Assembly: GCA_029379385.1 (NCBI GenBank)
Contig: CM055607.1
Location: 10,664,001-10,728,000, forward strand
Source of the DNA: Quillaja saponaria
Taxonomy: Eukaryota > Streptophyta > Magnoliopsida > Fabales > Quillajaceae
Direction: 5' to 3'
DNA length: 64,000 nt
Shown here: positions 33,383 to 42,189 of the stretch, one piece after another
How the letters are laid out: each line of letters opens with the position of its first letter
How positions within the stretch are numbered: position 1 is the first letter of the stretch
The notes under the pieces: generated by a model
The model's input: only the letters and a program-made list of their open reading frames with translations
Databases searched by the model: none
What the model was told of the DNA's origin: nothing
Position numbers and translations under genes: made by a program

Positions 33383-35011
33383 CTTGTAAACCAGCTCTCC
33401 AGTATGGAACAAGAGATCATGAACTTTTGAATGGAGAAGGTAGCTTTTTCCGTAGAAACGAAATTTTCCCTTTGCCACTTTGTCGAACCATTTTTGCCCC
33501 CAAGGTGAACGTACTCTTCATAGTATCAGAAATTTTCTCTTCCTCTTGAATAACTTTTTCCCCCAAACTCGATGAACATTTCTCATTTTCAGATATTTTG
33601 GGACCCTGATTTACTGCAAAAATCCACATAAAACATACTTAAGTTAATTACTCAGAAGTAATTCATTTTCCTATATTGTGTAAGGTTAATTACTCTAGTA
33701 CATCTTCGACAAAAAAATAATAAATAAGTAAATAAAAAATATATATGTATATAACATATATTTGGTTACCACTTGGTATTCACGTGTAATTCATGGTTAT
33801 TCAACTTTTCGGTGTAATTTTGACGTAACAATTGTTTGGTTTTGCAAGTTTTCCTTTCTCTTTCTCTCTTTTGTGTGTGTGTGTTTTGGTGTGTAAATTA
33901 TTTTGTGTGTCAGGATATAAATTACTAACCCTGCTCACAGATCTCACATGCAACAGAACTCGTGCCTTTGCATTGTAATTCATTCTCCTGTTCCGGTTCC
34001 ATTACAATTGCATTGCTTAATTCATCAGCAACTTCATGTGCAGCTTCATCTGCAACTTCAACTGCAACTTCAACTGCAACTTCATCTGCAACTTCATGTG
34101 CAGTTTCATCTGCAACTTCTATTGCAACATGTGCAGCTTTAACTGCAGCTTCATCAATTTTCATTGTCATTTTCTCCGAGTTCCTTGAAATGGCCTTCCG
34201 TAGATTCTTGAAAGCACTTTCATATCGTAGGAACCCCCTAAACTGATATTTAGATTTATCTTCAGTCACAATCTCTATGTACTTCTGAGTTGGCTCCTTC
34301 ACATTCCTGCTTAGGGTGACGTCTTTAATATTACCTATTAGTATCACAAGCTGCAAAACAATTTGCATGAAGTATTGTTAGTACAAAATGATATATATAT
34401 ATATATATATATATTTCGGGTACCATGTCAAGGATAATTACCTTATCATCAAAGTCTTCACTGCAGAAAGCAACCTTTTCAGTAGAGATAAAAACGGCTC
34501 CTGGAATAGGAGCAGCTGTTGTATATTTGTAGCAATGTGAGGCCTTCAACAATTCCTCCCCTTCTTTCATCCCAAAAGTAATCTTGAAAATATTTTCTCT
34601 TCCACCCATAACAACAAATGCTGCCCCAAAATTCAATGCACTTGACACAGTGTCTGACAGTTTAGAGCGCAGTCTAACTGCAATACCATGTATTGTATTA
34701 TTTTGCTTACTATTTTGATGGAATTTAATTTAATTTGTGAAGTATCTATATATGAATATGGTGGGATACAGAAAATAAGTTACGTACCATGCTCACTCAT
34801 CCTATAGGCAAAACTGATGCTTTTTTCTCCTAATGTCTTCTTCTGTTCTATCTTTGCATCCCCTTCATATGCACTCAAAAAGAAAGTCGATTGTTACTTT
34901 GTATTCAGCCACGAATTATTGAGAATGCAAGATAGATTAATGGTTTAAACATAAAGAATTTGAACTTACCTTCCTCAGCAGTGGTCCGTTTGTCATCTTT
35001 AATTGTAATCT
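33383..35011 (-). CDS. GRAM (GEM-like) exons joined to the NLR gene
   Basis: Five exons (35011-34970, 34862-34788, 34677-34441, 34350-33930, 33613-33383) in consistent phase with the C-JID exon. They encode FAYRMSEHVRLRSKLSDTV, then NIFKITFGMKEGEELLKASHC with TTAAPIPGAVFISTEKVAFC, and VTLSRNVKEPTQKYIEIVTED. This is the order of the GRAM domain in plant GEM-like proteins (EHVRLGPK, EKLLKAxQCYLSTTAGPIAGLLFIS, SQKYxEIVT). GRAM domains bind membranes or phosphoinositides. An Ala/Val/Glu-rich repeat tail follows, then an exon with EKISDTMKSTFTLGAKMVRQ, which looks like the beginning of a second GRAM copy. The TGA is at 33417-33419. No separate ATG start for a stand-alone GEM-like gene is evident, which favours fusion to the NLR. 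Confidence 0.75.
34013..34155 (-). repeat. Short coding repeat, Ala/Val/Glu-rich tail
   Basis: Imperfect tandem repeats built on GATGAAGTTGCA and relatives, coding for HEVADEVAVEVAVEVADEAA-like sequence. It sits after the GRAM domain in exon 34350-33930. The pattern could form a long helix; this is inferred from composition only. Confidence 0.8.
34388..34414. repeat. TA microsatellite in NLR intron
   Basis: About 13 TA units inside the intron between the two GRAM exons. Confidence 0.85.
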
Positions 35012-35188
35012 CTGATCATTAAATCATAAAAGCTTTATGAAATTAATCAATTGGATTAGAAACAAAAGGATAAGACTACGTGCACGAAAAATATAAAAGG
35101 ATCCCACATAACCCCTCCTGAAACAAAAATAATTACTTCCACTAAATGTTAAATGAATCAAACAGAGAAATGTCACCACAGCCTTTAC

Positions 35189-35844
35189 CTTTGCCAATGT
35201 TGGTCCCTCTAGCCCACATTTTAGTCTCATCTTCCTCGTAATATACCATTATAGCCTTATCTTTATCTATCGTTTTGGAAATTCGAAAATATTTCAGTAG
35301 CTGCAACGAGTTGTCAATTTTTTCAACTTCTGTACATGAAACCGCATCTTCTCGTTCTCTAGCCACATCATGATCAAATTCAAAGGTCACAATGGCATTC
35401 TGAGCGTTAGGGATGGTGAATTGGATGTCATCCATGTTTTTGTCTTTATACATGAACACCGCACCACTTCACTGTCCCAATGGAAATTACAAATGAGACC
35501 TCCACATGATTCCAATCTTCTTCCAGATATTTGTCAAGGGTCTGCCATTGCTGGGAGGACATATGAGCTCGAAGATCATGCAGCCATACGTGATGCCTTG
35601 ATTCTAGTGAAAAACTATCTTTATTTGCATAGACTCTAACACCATTTATCAACAAGCAGACCTCAAAGTGAACGTAGGTATCCAATCCTCCAGGACCTCC
35701 ATAAACTGAACATATAGCAATTACTGGGAACTTTCCATGTTGAACCCAGAATGAAACAGATCCTCCTTTGCTACGGTGGTCAAACCAATCAGCGACATCT
35801 CTTCCGGTTACTCGGACTTCTAGTTTCGGAATCTCATGCAAAAC
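35189..35844 (-). CDS. C-JID exon of the NLR gene
   Basis: Starts VLHEIPKLEVRVTG, then the post-LRR C-JID core WFDHRSKGGSVSFWV and GKFPVIAICSVYGG, and ends the jelly-roll with VKWCGVHV. In TIR-NLRs this domain helps bind the recognised effector. A base is missing near 35449, giving GTATAA; the next frame continues YKDKNMDDIQFTIPN, as relatives do, and stays open to a GTAAAG donor at 35189 in phase 1. The C-terminal part after the C-JID includes YYEEDETKMWARGTNIG. Confidence 0.8.
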
Positions 35845-36041
35845 CTGCTACATGATTAAGAACCATAATTAACCATTGAACAACTAGTAAGTATATTCTC
35901 TAGAGAATATAATATGAAACAGTTAACCATGCATTCTGGTGTTACTTCTTCTTTCACTTAAATATGAGACCACAAGCATGAATACAAAAACTTGTAGATA
36001 TGCTGCAAATGAATGTGACATGTATAGAGAAAGAGAAAAAC

Positions 36042-37090
36042 CTGTCTCAATAACAAGTTTGATGATTCTGTAGTCAAGTTCTTGCAAAATGTTGCAGTTA
36101 TGTATTGCAGCTGTTGTGGAATTGCTTGAATTTCCTGAAGATGGCTGCAAAAAATCCAACTGAAGAGACTCCAAACGGAGGAGTTCTTTGATGCATGCCG
36201 GGGAGAGTTACAAATTTGTTTCTTGACAGTTTTAATTTGGTCAGTCCGGGAAAACTACTGAGGATTATAAGAACATCTTCATCTGATAGATTACAATCTT
36301 CAACATTCAGCAAAACCAAGTCTAGATGTGAAGTCACAGAACTTTCAGATGACTCAATCAGTGAAACCATGTCTAATTGTTCAGTAACAGAAGAACTTTC
36401 GATGGGCTCGCTCATTGAATCCAAGTCCATTTGTGAAGTAACAGAAGAGCTTTCAGTGGATTCACTCATTGAAACCAAATCCAACTGTGAATTAGAAGGA
36501 GAAATTTCGGCGGACTCACTCGGTGAACCCAAGGCCAACTGTATAGTAACTAAAGAAGTTTCAGTAGACTCAGAAGAATTGGTTGATTGTTCAGCATAAC
36601 GTTTAAAACATTTGCGAAGCTTGGGACAATTTCCCATATCAAGCTCCTTAAGATTTTTCAACATAAGAAAGCTGCTTGGTAGATCAGTAAGACTTGTGCA
36701 CTTCCTCAAACATAATTTTTCAAGCCCAAAAAGTTTCCCAAAAGAAGCTGGCAATTTCTTTACTGCAGTACACTCTCCCACATCAATGATTCTAATATTT
36801 TCCATCTTCTCCAAAACATCTGGGAACCTCACTAGTGTTGAGCATTTCCTAAGACTAAGACTTTCGAGAGAAGGCAAATAAATTTTAGATGGAAAACTTT
36901 TGAGGCTGTGGCATCCTTTTGCACTCAGCTTAACAAGCTTTGATAGAAGTCCAACTGAACGATGAATGTTCTCTAAATTAGTACAGTAGTCAAGATACAG
37001 TTCCTCTAAGTTTGGGGTTTCAGATAAGTTGGGTACATTTCTAAGGGATGCACAGTGACTGAGATCGATATAAATCAAGTGCTCGCACTT
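36042..37090 (-). CDS. LRR exon of the NLR gene with Ser-rich insert
   Basis: Leucine-rich repeats of the TIR-NLR type (LIYIDLSHCASLRNVPNLS, then units with LEELYLDYCTNL, LSLRKCSTLVRFP and LEKLCLRKCTSLTDLP). After PKLRKCFKRYAEQ comes a serine/threonine-rich insert of about five 18-residue units (ESTESSSVTSQMDL and variants), then LRR returns with LNVEDCNLSDEDVLIILSSF and LTKLKLSRNKFVTLP. One extra base in the G-run at 36200-36203 and one in the A-run at 36149-36154 shift the frame. Past them the frame gives the expected HLQEIQAIPQQLQYI and ends before a GTTTTT donor. Confidence 0.8.
36300..36590 (-). repeat. 54-base tandem repeat within the LRR exon
   Basis: About five imperfect units of 51-54 bases coding for (S)ESxESSSVTSQLDLVSM-like sequence, all in the same frame. 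The serine-rich composition differs from the LRR on both sides, so it probably loops out of the solenoid. Confidence 0.8.
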
Positions 37091-37195
37091 CTGTGAGACA
37101 AAAACAAAAAACATTAGCTGGTGTTGAAGCATTGTAGTCATCTATGAAAATTTATAAAATGAAGGAAACATGATATTAACAAATAATGTCTATAC

Positions 37196-37261
37196 CTCGA
37201 ATTGTGCTTTGGATATAAGAGACCTATAAGGCAAATAGCTATTAGGCAAGAACTCCAACTT
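37196..37261 (-). CDS. NLR exon 4 (22 codons)
   Basis: A 66-base exon, too short for an ORF search, reading from KLEFLPNSYLPY to ISKAQFE. It is flanked by a TTTGCAG-type acceptor and a GTATAG donor and is in phase 0 on both sides. Such short LRR-encoding exons are usual in TIR-NLR genes. Confidence 0.75.
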
Positions 37262-37441
37262 CTGCAAAACAAGTGAAATAATTTATTTGTTTTTGTGCAT
37301 TCTAATCATAAAAACTGGGATGCAAACATTTTTACATGAAAGCAAAAGTTTGAACCCTAAAAATAGAAGTGCCACTAATCATATGTGCAAATTTTGCTGA
37401 TTATATATTAAGGAAATAGGTATAACAAATAACCACTATAC

Positions 37442-37717
37442 CTTCACAGGAACTTCTAATGTGAGATCAAAACTATGAGGCAAGTTGAGTATGACAAGTT
37501 TCATTGGATCAAAATCAGCTGGCAAAGAGGGTGAAGGATAATTCTTCCAGTCAAGCACTCTCAAACTACTTGGGAGATATTTGGGACCTTCGAAAAAATA
37601 TGCATTTTCAACCACTAAAAACCCAAGGTTTTTCATCTTTTCAAAGGCTTCACCACTCCAGTCAACCATTTCTTCTTTGGGCAAGATGAGCACTATGGCT
37701 TCAATTTTCTCCGTTCC
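37442..37717 (-). CDS. NLR exon 3 (linker to LRR)
   Basis: Begins GTEKIEAIVLILP after a TTATTAG acceptor. This is the GTexIEgIvL motif that starts the LRR region in TIR-NLRs. It continues with FEKMKNLGFLVVENA and LPSSLRVLDWKNYPS, and ends EVPVK before a GTATAG donor. The frame is open throughout. Confidence 0.85.
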
Positions 37718-37906
37718 CTAATAAAGAAATTCATCGGTAAATGGAAAAAGTAGACCGCAGATAAAAAAATTAATTGGCTTCAATTTTTTAAGAATGAATG
37801 AAAAAGAACAAGGAAAAAACACATTTCTCCTTCTAATTAATTCAAATTCCAAGTTGATAAGAAAAATCAACATGGAAACAAAATTTATATATACGAAAAA
37901 TCTTAC

Positions 37907-39004
37907 CGAATTTTCCTTCAATACTTGAAGAGCATCTTCATGAAACCATAATCTACTGCGGTTGCTAGGATCTGTTGCTGATTCTTGCAGTACAATTTCC
38001 CTACCCATTTCTTCTATTATGTTATGCATCCATAGGGTCTGATCTTCTTTCAGTATTACTAGGGACTTGTCGCGAAGTACATGGATACCAAAATCTGGGT
38101 GGAAACCAAAACTTTTCAGCACTTTTTTACACGTTTGCACTGACATTCCTTTGAAGAAGCACGCAATATCAAGAAAAATTTGCTTCTCATTGTCATCCAA
38201 ATTATCATAGCTTATTCGAAGTATATTTTGAATGCCTTTATTTGGAACTCTTTCGTACTTTTCCAATGTGCTTTTCCATTCATCCATTACTTTACCAATC
38301 AAATCAGAACCTATGATTTTTAAGCCAATGGCAGGTTGCTGCCATATTGCACTGCACGTGCTGAAATTTCCTCATAACCTTCAGCAGGTTCGTCATTTTT
38401 AAAGGCACTCCAACAAAACAATTTAAGGGCATCGTCATCATTGAGTGCCTTCATCTCATATATTATATCAATTTCATGAGCAATTAGCAAATGCTTATCC
38501 CTTGTTGTTACAAGGATTGTGCTGCCAGAGCCAAACCAATCACTTCCCCCAACTAACATCTGTAATTGCTCAAGTTGGTCTACATCATCAAGAACTATTA
38601 GAACTTTCTTATGGAGAAGGCCGTGCTGTATTCTATCCATTCCTTCCTTAACATCTCTTAGACTGATGTCCTTAACGCCAAGGGTATCAGCAAGAAGTTT
38701 CTTTTGAAGTTGTACCAATCCTTCTTTTGATGAAGTTTCTCTAACATTTGAAAGAAAGCTCTTGCATTCATATTGATCAGCAATATGGTTATAAACACCT
38801 AGTGCAAGTGTTGTTTTTCCTATTCCACCAAGTCCAAAAACTCCTAACATTTGAACATCATAATCGGACTCCTTCTCCAGTTGTGAAATCACATCTAATA
38901 TTTGAGATTCTAATCCAACTGGGTGATTTGCAACATGTAAAAGATCACGATCTAATCTACTAGAGACATCTTCAATGATCCTTTCAATAAACTCGAATTC
39001 GTAT
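37907..39004 (-). CDS. NB-ARC exon of the NLR gene
   Basis: Nucleotide-binding switch domain. It starts after the acceptor CTGGCAG with YEFEFIERIIEDVS. Seen in order: P-loop GVFGLGGIGKTTLA, kinase-2 KVLIVLDDVD with the aspartate-tryptophan type spacing of TIR-NLRs, RNBS-B GSTILVTTRDKHLL, RNBS-C region YEMKALNDDDALKLF, the GLPLAL-equivalent NLPLA, RNBS-D FLDIACFFKG, and the MHD motif written as MHN. A base is missing just after NLPLA (near 38322), which puts a TAA in frame; the following frame continues with the expected IGSDLIGK-type sequence. The aspartate-to-asparagine change in MHD is notable because this residue holds the domain in its ADP-bound off state. Ends at a GTAAGA donor. Confidence 0.85.
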
Positions 39005-39262
39005 CTGCCAGAATATGTACAAAAGCTGAAGTAAGCTCCATAGCAAGGCATGGTTTAATTTTTATTTTGATAGTGTAAAAAAGTGGTATATAAATCAAGT
39101 AACTGATAACTATTTGGGATACTTTTTTGTGAATGTTAATATATTCTTTCTCCTTTACACGGTTTAAATAGCTAGCACTTCCAAAATTATAACTTAAAGC
39201 TAGTAAAAACAGACCATATAATCAGTAAAAGCACAAAGACATTTGTTATTTAGAGTACGTAC

Positions 39263-39769
39263 CCAAATTTGAAATGTGAACCGGAACAAGTTGGCGAGTT
39301 CATGCATAGCCGACCTCCATTTTTTCACCCTCTCCATGTCAATATTGGGCTTCTTTTCATGCTCAGCCAACGCGTCTCCAACAACATTTCTTTGATGTCG
39401 TATGTCCGACGGATCTACTTTGTAAAAGACAGGATGAACCCACTGTCCCTTTGATTTCATACACTCAATGATAGTAACAAGTTCATCAAGGCACCGGCCA
39501 GAATCAGCATAGTTTTCAGAGAAGACAACGATAGAAACTCTTGATTCCTCAATTGCTTTGAGAAGAGTTGGTGAAATCTCTTCTCCTCTCTTAAGCTTCT
39601 CATCATCTATGAATGTGTAGATTCCCCGTTGGTACAAAGCATTATAGAGATTTACGGTAAAACCATAGCGGGTATCTTCACCTCTAAAACTTAGGAAGAC
39701 ATCGTAAGTCCAAGTTTGGCTACCGGTGGGGCAGGAGGAGGAATCCTCTTCATGTGTCTTGATGGGCAA
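39263..39769 (-). CDS. TIR-domain exon of the NLR gene
   Basis: Encodes the TIR domain: WTYDVFLSFRGEDTR at residues 20-34, FIDDEKLKRGEEI at about 53-65, and CLDELV at 93-98, where the glutamate (residue 96) matches the NADase catalytic position known for plant TIRs. The usual tryptophan before CLDEL is arginine here. The donor site GTACGT follows 39263. In the written frame the end reads NLFRFTFQIW. One base less in the AA at 39285-39286 gives the family ending GSHFKFG and the correct phase for the next exon. With the base present, splicing into the next exon meets a stop after a few codons. That could leave a TIR-only product. No in-frame ATG exists between an upstream TGA near 39838 and the TIR core. 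Confidence 0.8.
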
Positions 39770-39860
39770 TGTAAATATGAAGACTTTGAGTATAACTATG
39801 TATGCTACATGCCTGAAAGGATCAGAAAATTGTAGTCAGTGTTCACCAACTATATGGTAG

Positions 39861-39881
39861 AGATCAGAGATCAGAGATCAG
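39861..39881. repeat. AGATCAG triplet repeat in NLR leader
   Basis: Three perfect tandem copies of AGATCAG between the TATA-like element and the TIR exon. Confidence 0.9.
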
Positions 39882-39884
39882 AGA

Positions 39885-39896
39885 CCTTTATATAAG
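39885..39896 (-). promoter_or_regulatory. TATA box of the NLR gene
   Basis: CTTATATAAAGG on the minus strand, about 120 bases upstream of the TIR exon's first listed codon. Confidence 0.55.
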
Positions 39897-39899
39897 TGA

Positions 39900-41930
39900 A
39901 GCAGATCATAGCTATACCTCTTCAACTTGGGTAACGCGTCAACCTAGGTCTGTGAGTCCATCTATAGGTGAGACCACCTATGAAGAGTAAAAAGACCTTC
40001 AAATATAAACTAAGAACAGAAAGCATTACACTCAACCTAGCATCCTAGCAATGAGGAAACTGAGATGGAAATATGGAGGCAGCACTGAACTATTACTAAT
40101 TATATGATACTGTACAAAATAGATTAATGTATAATTTTATTGATAAAATAGAATAATGATATAATTTTTGGGGAGTAAATTAAAATAATAACATAATTTT
40201 TGTAGATCACAATAAAATTATTTTTAGGGAGTAAATTAGATTACTAGTATACTATGTATGAGAGTAGAATAATGGTAAAATTCTTATTCTCTTTCTTTAC
40301 TTTTCTCTCTTTTTTATCTACTACTTTTCTCAATTAACCCTCATTTATTTTATTTTTACGAGGATCAATTTTATTTTTTTTGTGTATATATATATATATA
40401 CTAAAAAAGTTTCAAATTTTCAGTGGAGCCAATTGACTTCACTGACTTTCACCTGGCTCCGCCCTGTTTAGAGGTCATTTTAAAATAAGCCTTATTATTT
40501 TTACCGTTTTAGACCCTAAATAAAAAATAATAATAAGCATAGTCTCAGTAAAACGATGACTTGACATAATTTTCTTTACAGTTATTATAATCTCTCTCCT
40601 TTTTTATTTTTTTTAATATTTACCTAGTTATTTCAGTAAATCCCTAAAATATATATTGAAGAGTATTAACTAAATTGATATTTTCTTTTTATTAATTATT
40701 TTTGCCATCATGAGACAAAACTTACCAAATTTTGTGAAAGAAAGCTTATTTATTTATTTATTTTTTTTTTAATTCAGAAGTTTTGTCTCAATGTTATGTA
40801 TGCAATGATTCTCTCGATTAAGTATTTAAAAGATTTTGTAAAATAACCAAGTAAAAATGAGAAAAAATATATATAAAAGTTTATGAAATAACTAAAAAAA
40901 GATTGAAAAATAAAATAAAAATTGTCATGTTACTATTTTTTAGTAATAAGATTCATTGATTTTTTAATAGAATGTTTTAAACAAACGATAAAAACATCAT
41001 TTCTATATACTATATTGATAAATTCGGAAATAGAAACACTATGGAAACAGAGAATTTTTTAAATACGTTTTGAAATTAATATATTATATATATAAAATAT
41101 ATGATTGTATAAAATAAATACAAATATATCAAGTCTAATTAAATATTATTCTATTGCAATTTATAAATTTATTCAGAAAATATATAAATTGATCATTAAA
41201 AACAAATATGAAAAATAAAAAAACACAGTAAAAGTAAAAAGAATTAGTCTTTATTTGGATTTTTTTGTTTGGACTTTTATTGAAATCAAGATCAAGAATT
41301 CAAGATGACTTATATTATGTTATTGGTCCAAGTAAATTTAAAAACCTTATTCTAAAACAAGTGAAACTTTGGGTTTCATTCTTCTTTTCTAACCAAATCC
41401 AGCAAACGTGGGATGTGCTGCCAGCAAATGGATTCCATAGATGTGCGAGAAGCCATCAATATTAACCCAGATTTGTCGATTTGTGACGATAAATTATTCT
41501 TTTTCATCGATTTTTTGTAAAAAAATAACATTTACTTTTGACGAAATGTTTAAATATCAAAATTCAGGTATTAAAAAGGTATTACTGGAAGATTACTTAA
41601 TTTTAACATCGATATTTGCAACAACTTGGTATTACTGTAATGTCTGCCTACCAATCGAAGATTAATCACATGCTGACATGCAGGTATTAAAAAGGTTACA
41701 ATTATCGACGGACACAGGCTACAATTATTGGCGAGGTTTGATTGCCAAGGCCTCGGAACAGATCAGAAAGAGGCAAGTTTTTAATGTTCACGAAACTTCA
41801 TATATTATATACATATACAAGTCAATAAGCTTCTCATAATTTTATTAAGAGAATCAGATAGTTAAAAGAAATATGTTTATATAACAGCATCAAATTACCT
41901 TGTAATTAAATCATTTATTCAATTTAAGAA
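39900..41930. other. Intergenic DNA, no gene seen
   Basis: AT-rich stretch with a TA-run near 40385. Open frames at 41265-41665 show no recognisable domain. Confidence 0.45.
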
Positions 41931-41934
41931 AAGA

Positions 41935-42125
41935 TCGATTGCATCACGAACTTTTAAATGGAGAAGGCAACTCGAAATTTTCTCAATGCCGCTTTATTTA
42001 ACTAATTTTGTTTCTAAACTCAATGCGTTCATCATAATTTTAGAAGCTTTCTCTTTCTCATTCTCTTGAAGAACTTGTGCCTTCAAACTTCTTGCAGTCG
42101 AGTCAAATACCTTATGAATTTAATC
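41935..42125 (-). pseudogene. Relic of the last NLR-GRAM exon
   Basis: On the minus strand this aligns with exon 33613-33383: a segment resembling VIQEEEKISD is seen as VLQENEKEKAS, then a shifted stretch with LSLETKLVK, a stop, and finally GAGAAAATTTCG followed by the CTTCTCCATTTAAAAGTTC end. It carries stops and frameshifts. No other part of a second NLR was found nearby, so only the 3' end was copied or kept. Confidence 0.65.
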
Positions 42126-42189
42126 ATCTATTTTAATATAATGCATTGCTATTAAGAAGAAGAAAAAGTAAAAATCAAGGGCAATATGA

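Larger units (their letters stand above)
33200..39769 (-). pseudogene. TIR-NBS-LRR-CJID-GRAM gene, multi-exon, with frameshifts
   Basis: A minus-strand NLR immune-receptor gene. Exons inferred from domain continuity and GT/AG sites: TIR 39769-39263; NB-ARC 39004-37907; 37717-37442; 37261-37196; LRR 37090-36042; C-JID 35844-35189; then 35011-34970, 34862-34788, 34677-34441, 34350-33930 and 33613-33383, with a possible last one 33261-33200. The five exons after C-JID encode a GEM-like GRAM region. As written it is broken: no ATG precedes the TIR (the codon at 39769 is TTG), and single-base shifts occur near 39285, 38322, 36201, 36150 and 35449. Each restores family sequence when allowed for. 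Several lie in homopolymers, so consensus error is possible. The TIR-CJID order is standard; the GRAM addition is not. Confidence 0.82.

Noticed and set aside
34013..34155. CRISPR-like array
   Set aside because: The repeats are contiguous coding microrepeats without spacers, and the genome is a plant.
33948..34246. Plus-strand Ser/Thr/Ala- or Gln/Leu-rich frames
   Set aside because: They are reverse-strand shadows of the Ala/Val/Glu-rich repeat in the GRAM exon.
36195..36599. Plus-strand 134-residue open frame
   Set aside because: It is the antisense shadow of the Ser-rich repeats in the LRR exon.
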